Shown here: piece by piece, positions 8,016 to 16,189 of the stretch
How the letters are laid out: the number at the start of each line of letters is the position of its first letter
Position numbering within the stretch: the first letter of the stretch is position 1
DNA from: Acidobacteriota bacterium
Lineage (GTDB): Bacteria > Acidobacteriota > Vicinamibacteria > Vicinamibacterales > UBA8438
Direction: 5' to 3'
NCBI GenBank assembly: GCA_009838525.1
Contig: VXRJ01000016.1
Location: 62,001-126,000 of the forward strand
DNA length: 64,000 bases
Made by a program: the position numbers and the translations under genes
The notes under the pieces: model-generated
What the model saw: only the letters and a program-made list of their open reading frames with translations
Told to the model about the DNA's origin: nothing
Database searches by the model: none

Positions 8016-8870
8016 TCAGGACGCGGCCGCGTTCCGCCGCCGCAGATATTCCACCGTTGCCAGAAGGAGGACCGCGAAGAGGATGAGGAAGGTGGCGACG
8101 GCGAGAATGGCTGGACTGATCTGTTCGCGGATGCCGGACCACATCTGGCGGGGAATGGTGCGCTGGCTGCCGCCCGCCATGAACAGCACGACTACCACTT
8201 CGTCGAACGACGCGGCGAACGCAAAGAGCGCGCCGGAGAGCACCCCCGGCGCGATAAGGGGCAACTGCACGCGGCGGAACGCAAAGAGCGGACTCGCTCC
8301 CAGGCTGGCGGCGGCGCGCAGCAGGGTCGGGTCGAACGCGGATAGCGTCGCGGTAACCGTGATGACCACGAACGGCGTCCCGAGCGCCGCGTGCGCGAGG
8401 ATGATGCCGAGGTGGGTCTGGGTGAGGCGCAGGTCGGAATAGAAGAAGAACATGCCGGTGGCGGAGATGATGACCGGCGTCACCATCGGCGAGATCAGGA
8501 GCGCCGTCACGAAGCGGCGCATCGGCATCGCGGGGTTGGTGAGGCCGAGCGCGGCAAGTGTCCCGAGGGTGGTCGCCAGCGCGGTGGCGGCCACGCCGAT
8601 CAGCAGGCTGTTGGCGAGCGGGCCGGTCCAGGCGCCGCCGGCCGCGATCTCCCGGTACCAGCGCAACGACCAGGCGTCCGGGTCCAGCCGAAGCATGCCT
8701 TCGGTGAACGTGAAGTACGGCTCGGCGTTGAAGCTGAGCGGAACGATGACGAGGATCGGCGCCAGCAGGAAGACGAATATCAGCGTGCACGCGCCCAGGT
8801 AGACCGCGCGCAGCACGCGCTCCTGCGGCGCCATGGGGGGACGGGCGACCGCCGCCTCGCCTGCCGCCAT
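8016..8870 (-). CDS. potC: ABC transporter permease, PotC-like
   Basis: A 284-residue inner-membrane permease of the spermidine/putrescine-type (MetI-like) family with about six membrane segments, the first at VYLGACTLIFVFLLAPILVIV. The cytoplasmic EAA loop that docks the ATPase reads AASLGASPLFAFRRVQLPLIAPGV. It is the last gene of the importer operon and starts one base after the potB-like stop. The two permeases form the channel through which the substrate released by the binding protein enters. Substrate identity (polyamine or another small cation or organic acid) is not decidable from the sequence. Confidence 0.9.
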   Translation of the reverse strand: MAAGEAAVARPPMAPQERVLRAVYLGACTLIFVFLLAPILVIVPLSFNAEPYFTFTEGMLRLDPDAWSLRWYREIAAGGAWTGPLANSLLIGVAATALATTLGTLAALGLTNPAMPMRRFVTALLISPMVTPVIISATGMFFFYSDLRLTQTHLGIILAHAALGTPFVVITVTATLSAFDPTLLRAAASLGASPLFAFRRVQLPLIAPGVLSGALFAFAASFDEVVVVLFMAGGSQRTIPRQMWSGIREQISPAILAVATFLILFAVLLLATVEYLRRRNAAAS

Positions 8871-8871
8871 C

Positions 8872-10068
8872 TCAGCCGAACCTCATCCGGTCGATGCCGA
8901 TCAGCCGGTCATAGACGACGTAGAGCGCGATGATGCAGGCCAGCAGCACTCCGCCGAGCGCACCGGCCAGCCCCCAGTTGAGCGAGGTCTGCATGTGGTA
9001 CGCGATCAGGTTGGAGATCAACTGGCCGCTCTGCCCACCCACCAGGGCCGGCGTGATGTAGTAGCCGATGGCCAGGATGAAGACGAGAAGCGATCCGGCG
9101 CCGACTCCCGGCAGCGTCTGCGGCCAGTAGACGCGCCGGAACGCCTGCCAGGGACCGGCGCCCAGCGAGACCGCGGCCGACATCTGCTGCGGCGGGATCG
9201 CACGCATGATCGAGTAGAGCGGCAGCACCATGAACGGCAGCAGGACGTGCGTCATCGCGACGGCGGTCCCGGTCATGTTGTAGATCATCGCGAGCCGTTC
9301 GCTGTCCGGCACGACTCCGACCGCCACGAGCAGGTCGTTGATCACCCCCTGCTGCTGCAACAGGACGATCCAGGCGGTCGTTCGGACCAGGAGCGACGTC
9401 CAGAACGGAACGAGGACCAGGGCGAGCAGCAGGTTGGCCCGGCGCGGCGGCGCGTGCGCCATCAGGTGCGCTATCGGGTAACCGAGCAGCAGGCAGAGCA
9501 GGGTGATCCCGAGGCTCACGAGAAGCGTCCGCCACAGGAGCGGCAAATAGATGCGGCGCTCCGGGGGTTGACGGACGATGGCGCCGTCCGACCCGCGATC
9601 GAGATCGAGGGCGTTCAGATAGTGGCGCATGGTGAAGCGGTCTCCCGCCGTGGCGACCGCGCGCCAGGTGGCCGGGTCGGCCCACGCCGGATCGACCGCC
9701 GCGAACGCGGCCCGCCAGCCGCCGACGGGCGGCCCTTCTCCGTCGGGCAAGGCGCGAGCGGTCCGGACGAGGACGCTCCGGAGGCCGCTGGCGACGCGAT
9801 TGACCCGCCCGGCGACCCTTCCGATCGTGCGAGCCTCGCGCACCTGCCGCAACTCGCGCGCCGCCGCCGCGAAAGTCGCCTCGTCCGGCACGCCGGCGCG
9901 ATCCCACGCTTCCAGCCGTTCGAGTGTCTCGGGCAGTGCATCCGCCACCACCGGGTCGTAGACGCTGCGCGACAGCATCACGGCGAGAGGCGCGAGAAAG
10001 GTGACCCCTATGAACGCGACGAGCGGGAGCGTCAGGCCAACGGCGCGCCACTGCGGTCGGGTCGGCAT
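8872..10068 (-). CDS. potB: ABC transporter permease, PotB-like, with a large periplasmic insertion
   Basis: A 398-residue MetI-type permease, about 100 residues longer than the usual PotB. The excess lies between the first membrane helix (LVAFIGVTFLAPLAVML) and the second (LLVSLGITLLCLLLGYPIAHLMA): about residues 35-160, hydrophilic, rich in Arg and Ala, predicted periplasmic, where it could contact the binding protein. The EAA loop is AAVSLGAGPWQAFRRVYWPQTLPGV. Located 9 bases after the binding-protein gene and one base before the second permease gene, all on one strand. Confidence 0.9.
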   Translation of the reverse strand: MPTRPQWRAVGLTLPLVAFIGVTFLAPLAVMLSRSVYDPVVADALPETLERLEAWDRAGVPDEATFAAAARELRQVREARTIGRVAGRVNRVASGLRSVLVRTARALPDGEGPPVGGWRAAFAAVDPAWADPATWRAVATAGDRFTMRHYLNALDLDRGSDGAIVRQPPERRIYLPLLWRTLLVSLGITLLCLLLGYPIAHLMAHAPPRRANLLLALVLVPFWTSLLVRTTAWIVLLQQQGVINDLLVAVGVVPDSERLAMIYNMTGTAVAMTHVLLPFMVLPLYSIMRAIPPQQMSAAVSLGAGPWQAFRRVYWPQTLPGVGAGSLLVFILAIGYYITPALVGGQSGQLISNLIAYHMQTSLNWGLAGALGGVLLACIIALYVVYDRLIGIDRMRFG

Positions 10069-10077
10069 CTCGGACGG

Positions 10078-11205
10078 TCACTGCGCGAGCCAGGCGGCGA
10101 AGCGTTCGTTCAGATCGTCCTGGTTGTCGCTCCACCACCGCCAGTCGTTCTGAAGGGCCCGCTCCAGGTGCTCCGGCGTCGCCGGCATGTGCGGATCCAT
10201 CTCGACGCCGGTGTCGAAGTGGGTCGTGATGAGAGGCGCCGCCGAGCGCCGCGTCGGACTGTAGGAGATGTAGCGGCCGAGCCGCGACATCGATCGGGCG
10301 GTCGTGGCGAAGCGGACGAACGCCAGCGCCTCCTCGTAGTTCCGCGTACCGGCGACGATGCCCATCTGACCGACGTCGAGCACCTGCCCGTCCCAGACGA
10401 TGACGAACGGCTGCTTCTCAGTCACCTGGGCATTGAAGATCCGGCCGTTGAAAGCGCCGCTCATCACCACTTCGCCGTCCGCCAGCATCTGCGGCGGCTG
10501 CGCTCCCGCCTCCCACCAGACCACTTCGTCCTTGATCGTGTCGAGCCTGGCGAACGCCCGGTCGATCCCCTCCGGAGTGTCGAGCGTCGCGTAGACCTCG
10601 TCGATCGGCACGCCGTCGGCGATGAGCGCCCACTCCAGGTTGACGAACGGCGTACGGCGCAGCCCGCGGCGGCCCGGGAACTTCTCGAGGTCGAAGAAGT
10701 CCTCCATCGTCTCGGGACGCTCGTCCGGGAAGAGCTCCGCGTTGTACGCGTAGATGGCCGAGGAAAAAATGGTGCCGACGGCACACTCGGTCTGCGTGCC
10801 GGGCAGGAAGTCGTCGACCGCCGGCGTCCCGTCCGGAGCCGCATCCAGCAACTCGGTCGGAATCGGTTCCAGCAACCCCTCGTCGCATGCGCGGACCGCA
10901 TCGGCGATCTCCATGTCGAGGACATCCCAGTAGACGTTGCCGGTGTCGACCTGGGCGCGGACCTGGGCGAGGCCGCCGTTGTAATCCTCCAGTTGGACCC
11001 GGATGCCGGTTTCGGCCATGAACGGCTCGTGGTAACCGAGCACGCAGGCGCGGGTGTAGGCGCCGCCCCAGGAGGTGACGGTTACCGACGGGCCGCCGCC
11101 GCCGAGGCAGGCGGCCGCCGTGGACGACAGCACGAGTCCAACTACCGCCAGGAGCCCCTGGCGAAACCCCGTACAGCACCGAAAGCGGGCTCCGAGCGCC
11201 TTCAC
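10078..11205 (-). CDS. potD: extracellular solute-binding protein, PotD-like
   Basis: A 375-residue periplasmic receptor for the importer. It has a signal peptide ending at a Cys (about residue 33, AAACLGG), suggesting a lipid anchor, though the box lacks the usual Leu at -3. The mature part starts VTVTSWGGAYTRACVLGYHEPF, typical of the spermidine/putrescine family, and contains the hinge-region segments WDVLDMEIADAV and FVIVWDGQVLDVGQMGI. Its ATG overlaps the end of the ATPase gene by four bases, so expression is coupled. The ligand cannot be named from sequence. Confidence 0.9.
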   Translation of the reverse strand: MKALGARFRCCTGFRQGLLAVVGLVLSSTAAACLGGGGPSVTVTSWGGAYTRACVLGYHEPFMAETGIRVQLEDYNGGLAQVRAQVDTGNVYWDVLDMEIADAVRACDEGLLEPIPTELLDAAPDGTPAVDDFLPGTQTECAVGTIFSSAIYAYNAELFPDERPETMEDFFDLEKFPGRRGLRRTPFVNLEWALIADGVPIDEVYATLDTPEGIDRAFARLDTIKDEVVWWEAGAQPPQMLADGEVVMSGAFNGRIFNAQVTEKQPFVIVWDGQVLDVGQMGIVAGTRNYEEALAFVRFATTARSMSRLGRYISYSPTRRSAAPLITTHFDTGVEMDPHMPATPEHLERALQNDWRWWSDNQDDLNERFAAWLAQ

Positions 11206-12320
11206 GCCGTCACTTCCTCATCACGCTCGCAGTTCAGCGCGCGGCAGTCGGTCGGCGTCCAGCCGACGCGAATCCGGTCTCCCTCCAGCACCGCGCCATG
11301 ACCGACGATGTTCTTGATCTTCACGATGAAGCCGGAGTGGCCGCAGACGGTGACGCGCAGTCGCAGGTAGTCGCCGAGAAAGGCGATATCGTCCACCGTC
11401 GCCTCGAACTCGTTCGTATAGAGCCCCGGCTCGGGATCGACCTCTACCCGCTCCGGACGGATCGAGAGCGTCGTCTCGTCGCCCGCGCCGCAGGGGGCGA
11501 TGCGGAGCGCCTGCACGTTCGAACCGCCTACCTCGACGTCGCACAGATCCTCGTCGCGAAACCCCCTCACGCGACCGTGGAGACGGTTGTTCTCGCCGAT
11601 GAAGCTGGCCACGAAGGCGCGTTCCGGTTCTTCGTAGAGGGCCTCGGGCGGCGCAATCTGCTCGATCTGCCCGGCGCGGAAGACGGCCACCCGGTCCGAC
11701 ATTACCATCGCCTCCTGTTGATCGTGCGTGACGTACAGGATGGTGACGCCGAGAGTCCGGTGAATCCGCCGGATCTCGTACTGCAACTCCTCGCGCAGGC
11801 GCCGGTCGAGCGCGCCGAGCGGTTCGTCCATCAGGACGAGTTCGGGCTCGAAGACCAGTGCGCGGGCAATCGCCACCCGCTGCTGCTGCCCGCCCGAAAG
11901 CTGGCCCGGACGGCGATCCTCGAAGCCCTCGAGCCGTACCAGCTCGAGTGCGCGCCGCACCCGAGCCGTTTGCTCATCCCGTGGGAGGCGTCGCACCTCC
12001 AGGGGAAAGGCGAGATTCTGCCCCACCGTCATGTGCGGAAAGAGCGCGTAGTGCTGAAACACCATGCCGATTCCGCGCTGCCGGGGCGGAACGCGCTCCA
12101 CGGGTCGCCCGGCGATTCGGATCGCACCCGATGTCGGCGTCTCGAAGCCGGCCAGCATCATCAGGCAGGTGGTCTTTCCGGAGCCGGACGGCCCGAGCAG
12201 TGTGAGGAACTCGCCCTTCTGGATGCTGAGGTCGACGTCGCGCACGACGAGCGTCCGCCCGTCGAAGCTCTTGCTGACCCGATCGAACTCGACGTACGCG
12301 GCGTCCTGATCCGCTGTCAT
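11202..12320 (-). CDS. potA: ABC transporter ATP-binding protein, PotA-like
   Basis: A 372-residue cytoplasmic ATPase that powers the importer. Walker [11 protein letters not shown]-loop [12 protein letters not shown], signature [15 protein letters not shown], Walker [13 protein letters not shown] and the H-loop [10 protein letters not shown] are all intact. A C-terminal TOBE regulatory domain (about 290-365) starts near [12 protein letters not shown]. Its ATG sits inside the ATGA formed with the vapC stop (12317-12320), so the toxin gene and the importer are translationally coupled. No separate promoter space exists between them. Confidence 0.93.
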   Translation of the reverse strand: MTADQDAAYVEFDRVSKSFDGRTLVVRDVDLSIQKGEFLTLLGPSGSGKTTCLMMLAGFETPTSGAIRIAGRPVERVPPRQRGIGMVFQHYALFPHMTVGQNLAFPLEVRRLPRDEQTARVRRALELVRLEGFEDRRPGQLSGGQQQRVAIARALVFEPELVLMDEPLGALDRRLREELQYEIRRIHRTLGVTILYVTHDQQEAMVMSDRVAVFRAGQIEQIAPPEALYEEPERAFVASFIGENNRLHGRVRGFRDEDLCDVEVGGSNVQALRIAPCGAGDETTLSIRPERVEVDPEPGLYTNEFEATVDDIAFLGDYLRLRVTVCGHSGFIVKIKNIVGHGAVLEGDRIRVGWTPTDCRALNCERDEEVTA

Positions 12321-12718
12321 CCGTCGAGAATCGTCGCGTCCAGGTCCGCGACATACTGGAAGTGGCGGTCAAAGGTGAGAAGATGACCCCCACACTCGCG
12401 GGTCGCCGCCGCGATCCAGACATCGTTGATCGGAATCGGCGTGCCCGCACGACGCAACGCCGCCACAATCCGCGCGTAGTAACGGACCGTCTCGCGTGTC
12501 AGGTCCATCACCGTCACAAAGGGCTCTTCGAGGAAATCTGAGAGGACCTGCTGATTCTCGCGCGTGCGCCGTCCCTGCTCGAAGCCTGCCTCGAGCTCAC
12601 CCAGGACAGGTACGGGCATCACAAGCACTTCAGCGTCCGCGACCAGTTCCAGGACGGAATCGTGGCCGGCACGAAAGTGAGAGTACGCGCTGGTGTCGAG
12701 GACGAGACGACCGCTCAG
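12317..12718 (-). CDS. vapC: VapC-type PIN-domain toxin, probable CTG start
   Basis: PIN-fold Mg-dependent ribonuclease. Translation upstream of the first ATG (12628) continues in frame with VLDTSAYSHFRAGH, the first catalytic Asp region of PIN domains, so a start at 12628 would delete the active site. The frame opens at a CTG (12716-12718) that forms CTGA with the vapB stop, giving 133 residues, the normal VapC size. No ATG, GTG or TTG lies in frame between that point and the catalytic Asp. Later motifs: VPVLGELEAG, and INDVWIAAATRECGGHLLTFDRHF with the remaining acidic residues. It is followed by potA with an ATGA overlap. The CTG start is inferred. Confidence 0.78.
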   Translation of the reverse strand: MSGRLVLDTSAYSHFRAGHDSVLELVADAEVLVMPVPVLGELEAGFEQGRRTRENQQVLSDFLEEPFVTVMDLTRETVRYYARIVAALRRAGTPIPINDVWIAAATRECGGHLLTFDRHFQYVADLDATILDG

Positions 12719-12966
12719 AGCGCCCCCCAGTCCCGCTCGTCGATCACGCGCTGCTCGTTCAGCGAGGCGTTGAACTCCCTCAGGTCCTCCGCTGTCCAGG
12801 TCGTGTAGCGGCGAAGCCGCTCCCGGCGTGCGTCCACCCCGACTGCCTGCCGCAGGAGCGCGAGAACGGTGCTGTTCAGGCTTTCTCCCCGCTCCGAACT
12901 GATAGCCCGCAGACGCCTGGCGAGTTCCTCATCGACGTTTCGCACCGTGAGTTGCGCAGATGGCAT
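12715..12966 (-). CDS. vapB: VapB/FitA-type ribbon-helix-helix antitoxin
   Basis: An 83-residue protein. The N-terminal ribbon-helix-helix DNA-binding part is AQLTVRNVDEELARRLRAIS followed by RGESLNSTVLALLRQAV. The C-terminal half ends RVIDERDWGAL, the acidic/aromatic tail that usually inserts into the PIN toxin. The ATG at 12966 directly abuts an inverted repeat and promoter-like sequence, consistent with autorepression. First gene of a predicted vapB-vapC-potA-potD-potB-potC transcription unit. Confidence 0.85.
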   Translation of the reverse strand: MPSAQLTVRNVDEELARRLRAISSERGESLNSTVLALLRQAVGVDARRERLRRYTTWTAEDLREFNASLNEQRVIDERDWGAL

Positions 12967-13004
12967 GACAGCATGAATCTACCATAGCGCTGTCATGCTG
13001 TCTA
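12967..13004 (-). promoter_or_regulatory. vapB promoter with overlapping inverted-repeat operator
   Basis: Read on the minus strand: TAGACA (12999-13004), 17 bases, TAGATT (12976-12981), then only 9 bases to the vapB ATG. Arms GACAGCATGA (12967-12976) and TCATGCTGTC (12993-13002) form a perfect 10-bp inverted repeat covering both promoter boxes, the expected layout for ribbon-helix-helix autoregulation. The predicted transcript is nearly leaderless. Confidence 0.55.
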
Positions 13005-13033
13005 TCCGCCTTCAGCTTTGTGGGGCGTGCCCG

Positions 13034-16000
13034 TCAGCGACGGTCCATCGCCAGGCACACGGCGGGAACGACGAACATGTTGAGCGCGGTGGAGGTGACC
13101 AGGCCGGTGACGATTACCAGCGCGAGAGGAGCCTGGATCTCGCTGCCCGGCTCGCCGGCGCCGAGGGCGACCGGCGTGAGGGCGAGGCCGGTCGAGACGG
13201 CCGTCATCAGGATCGGGATCAGCCGGTCGACCGAGCCCCGGATCACGGCTGGGCGAGCTTCCATGCCAGCCTGTTGCAGGCGCCGGATGTGCGTCACCAG
13301 CATGATTCCGTTGCGCGAGGCGATCCCGAACAGCGCAATGAAACCGATGAGGGAGGCCACCGACAGAATACCGTCGCCCAGGAAGACGCCGGCGACGCCC
13401 CCGATCAGGGCGAGAGGCAGGTTGATCATCACTATGGCCGCATCGCGCGCCGATCCGAACGCGGTAGCAAGCACCAGGAAGATCCCGGCGACCGCGGCCA
13501 ACCCGAGGGCGATCAGCAGACGGGACGCCGCCTGTTCGGCCTCGAACTGCCCGCCGTACTCCACGCGGTAGCCGGGCGGCAAGGCGACGCCGGCTTCGAC
13601 CCGCGCCTGGACGTCGGCGACGACGCTGCCCAGATCGCGCCCCGCGGTATTCGCGGTGACGACTATCCGCCGCTCGCCGTTCTCGCGTCCGATGAAGTTC
13701 GGCGAGCGGTCCTCGACAACCTCCGCCAGACTTCCGAGCGGAACGCGGGCGCCGGCCGGCACGTCGAACCAGGTCCGCCCCACCTGATCGAGGTCGGCCA
13801 GATCGGCGCGCGCATGGCGCAGGACGAGGGGGACGAGAACCGGGCCCTGGACGATCTGCCCCACCTGACGGCCCAGAAGCGCTGTCTCCAGCGTCACCGC
13901 CGCCTCTCCCGCCGGCAGGCCGTGGCGGGCCAGCGCGCCGCGGTCGAAGCCGACGCGCACGGTCGGAATGTCCGCCTGCGGCTCGAGGGCGACGTCGACC
14001 AGCCCGTCGATTCCCGTCATCGCCGCCGCCGCATCCGTCCCCAGGGCGCGCAGCACGGCGAGGTCGCGACCGAATATCTGCACCGCGATGTTGGCGCGCG
14101 AGCCGGACAGCATGTGGTCGATCCGGTGCGAAATCGGCTGACCGATCGTGATGTTCGTGCCGGGCACGAGCGACAGCCGCTCACGGATCTCCTCCAGCAC
14201 GGTCTCCCGCGGCCGGCCGCCGGGTGCCAGACGCACGTCGATTTCGGCGGATTCCACGCCCTGGACATGCTCGTCCAGCTCCGCGCGGCCGGTGCGGCGC
14301 GATGTCGCTTCCACCTCCGGGACCTCCAGCAACAGTCGTTCGATGGCGCCGCCGAGCGCGTCCGACTCCGCCAGACTGGTACCGGGAAGGGTCACCGCAC
14401 TCACCACCAGCGCGCCCTCGTTGAACGCCGGCAAGAAACCACGCCCCATCCGCGCCGTGCTGGCGGACGCGATGACGAACAGGAAGACGGCGCCCGCGAC
14501 GACCCATTCCGGCCGACGCAGGAGCGGCAGCAGGAGGGTTCTGTACCACCGCTTCAGCGTCGCCGCCAGCCGCGGCTCCCGGCCGACACGAATTCCCGGG
14601 GCTCCGGGCAGCAGGTACGCCGCGAGCGCCGGCGTGACGGTCAGCGCGACGATGAGCGAGGCCCCAAGGGCAATAAGGTAGGCGAAGCCGAGCGGTTGCA
14701 GCAGTCGGCCCTCCACTCCCGCGAGGAAGAACAGAGGCAGGAACACCAGCATGACGATGACGGTCGCGAAAACGATCGATCCCCGGATTTCCCGGCTTGC
14801 GTCGATCACGACATCCAGCGCCGACCGCCTCTCGCTCTCGGGCCGTTGGGCGTTCTCGCGGAGTCGGCGGGCCACATTCTCGACGTCAACAATCGCATCG
14901 TCGACCAGGGCGCCGACCGCAATCGCCATCCCGCCGATGGTCATGCTGTTGATGGTCATTCCCGCGGCGCTCAGGCCGGCGACGGCGGTAAGGAGGGACA
15001 GCGGGATCGCCAGCAGCGTAATGGCGCCGGCGCGCAGGCTGGCGAGAAAGAGCAGGGTGACGGCAACCACCAGCAGCATTCCGTCCCGCAGCGCGACATT
15101 CAGGTTGTTGATCGCCAGTTCGATGAAGTCGGCCTGGCGGAAGAGACGCGTCGAAATCTGCATCCCGGCCGGCAGTTCCGCCGCGAGCTCGTCGAGAACG
15201 GCGTCCACGTCGTCCGTCAGAGCCAGGGTGTTGACGTCCGGCTGGCGATGGATGCCGAGAATCACGGCGGGACGGCCGTTGTGCGAACCTTCGCCCCGCT
15301 TGAGCGCCTCGCCGACCCGCACTTGCGCGATATCGCGGACCCGGATGGGCCGCATGTCGCGGGTCGCGACCACCGTCTCGCCGATGCTATCGATACCCGT
15401 GGCGCGCCCCGATCCCTGGATCAGGTACTCCTGGCCGCCCGCAAGGCGGAAACCGGCGGACGTGTTCCGGCTGGCGCCACGAAGCGCCATCTCAACCGCG
15501 CTGAGGGGGACGTCGTAGTCGGCCAGGCGGACCGGATCAACCAGCACCTCGTACTGCCGGCGCTCGCCGCCAATGACGGTCACCTGGGAGACGCCGGGGA
15601 CTGCCAGCAGCCGGCGGCGGACGATCACCTCCGCCGTCGTCCGGAGTTCGAGCGGCGTCGGCAGGGCTCGGACCGCGTTGCCGGCCGTTCCGGCCGACGG
15701 CTCGAGCGCCACGAACAGGATCTCGCCCATGATCGAGGACCACGGGGCCAATACCGGCGGCTCGACCTCTTCCGGCAACCCGGCGGCGACCGTGCCCAGC
15801 TTCTCCGTCACCGTCTGGCGGGCTCGGTACGGATCCGCGCCCCAATCGAAGTCGACCCAGACCACGGCCACGCCGACTGCCGTCGCGGAGCGGATCCGGC
15901 GGACCCCCGGGGAGCCATTCAACGCCGACTCGATGGGGATGGTGACCAGGGCCTCCATGTCGGCCGGCGCCATTCCATAGCCTTCGACCAGCACCGTGAC

Positions 16001-16138
16001 GGTGGGCGCGGTCAGGTCGGGCAGGACGTCGACGGGCATGCGCACGGCGACGACAGAACCCCAGACGAGGCCGACCGCGGCAAGGGCGGCCACGACGAGG
16101 CGGTTGCGGACCGACCAGGCAATCAGCGCGTCAAGCAT
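13034..16138 (-). CDS. heavy-metal efflux RND pump, CusA/CzcA family
   Basis: A 1034-residue inner-membrane proton/metal antiporter, normal size for the family. The N-terminal helix is LIAWSVRNRLVVAALAAVGL. The HME-class segments VVWVDFDWGADPYRARQTV and, in the fourth helix, VGALVDDAIVDVENVARRL are present, with two charged helix residues used for proton transfer. Two large periplasmic loops and the second-half repeat are complete. ATG 16138 is chosen over an in-frame TTG at 16171 because the family begins at that Met. It is the last gene of the operon after the adaptor and outer-membrane genes. Metal choice (Cu/Ag versus Co/Zn/Cd) is not decidable by eye. Confidence 0.92.
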   Translation of the reverse strand: MLDALIAWSVRNRLVVAALAAVGLVWGSVVAVRMPVDVLPDLTAPTVTVLVEGYGMAPADMEALVTIPIESALNGSPGVRRIRSATAVGVAVVWVDFDWGADPYRARQTVTEKLGTVAAGLPEEVEPPVLAPWSSIMGEILFVALEPSAGTAGNAVRALPTPLELRTTAEVIVRRRLLAVPGVSQVTVIGGERRQYEVLVDPVRLADYDVPLSAVEMALRGASRNTSAGFRLAGGQEYLIQGSGRATGIDSIGETVVATRDMRPIRVRDIAQVRVGEALKRGEGSHNGRPAVILGIHRQPDVNTLALTDDVDAVLDELAAELPAGMQISTRLFRQADFIELAINNLNVALRDGMLLVVAVTLLFLASLRAGAITLLAIPLSLLTAVAGLSAAGMTINSMTIGGMAIAVGALVDDAIVDVENVARRLRENAQRPESERRSALDVVIDASREIRGSIVFATVIVMLVFLPLFFLAGVEGRLLQPLGFAYLIALGASLIVALTVTPALAAYLLPGAPGIRVGREPRLAATLKRWYRTLLLPLLRRPEWVVAGAVFLFVIASASTARMGRGFLPAFNEGALVVSAVTLPGTSLAESDALGGAIERLLLEVPEVEATSRRTGRAELDEHVQGVESAEIDVRLAPGGRPRETVLEEIRERLSLVPGTNITIGQPISHRIDHMLSGSRANIAVQIFGRDLAVLRALGTDAAAAMTGIDGLVDVALEPQADIPTVRVGFDRGALARHGLPAGEAAVTLETALLGRQVGQIVQGPVLVPLVLRHARADLADLDQVGRTWFDVPAGARVPLGSLAEVVEDRSPNFIGRENGERRIVVTANTAGRDLGSVVADVQARVEAGVALPPGYRVEYGGQFEAEQAASRLLIALGLAAVAGIFLVLATAFGSARDAAIVMINLPLALIGGVAGVFLGDGILSVASLIGFIALFGIASRNGIMLVTHIRRLQQAGMEARPAVIRGSVDRLIPILMTAVSTGLALTPVALGAGEPGSEIQAPLALVIVTGLVTSTALNMFVVPAVCLAMDRR

Positions 16139-16189
16139 GGTCCGGAGCCGGAATCCCGGCGCACCGGGCAAGGCCGGTAATGCGCTGGT

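Noticed and set aside
8833-16180. Long plus-strand frames opposite the importer and the RND pump
   Set aside because: They are rich in Arg, Asp and Gly without any domain, a common effect of high GC third positions; the minus-strand proteins are complete.
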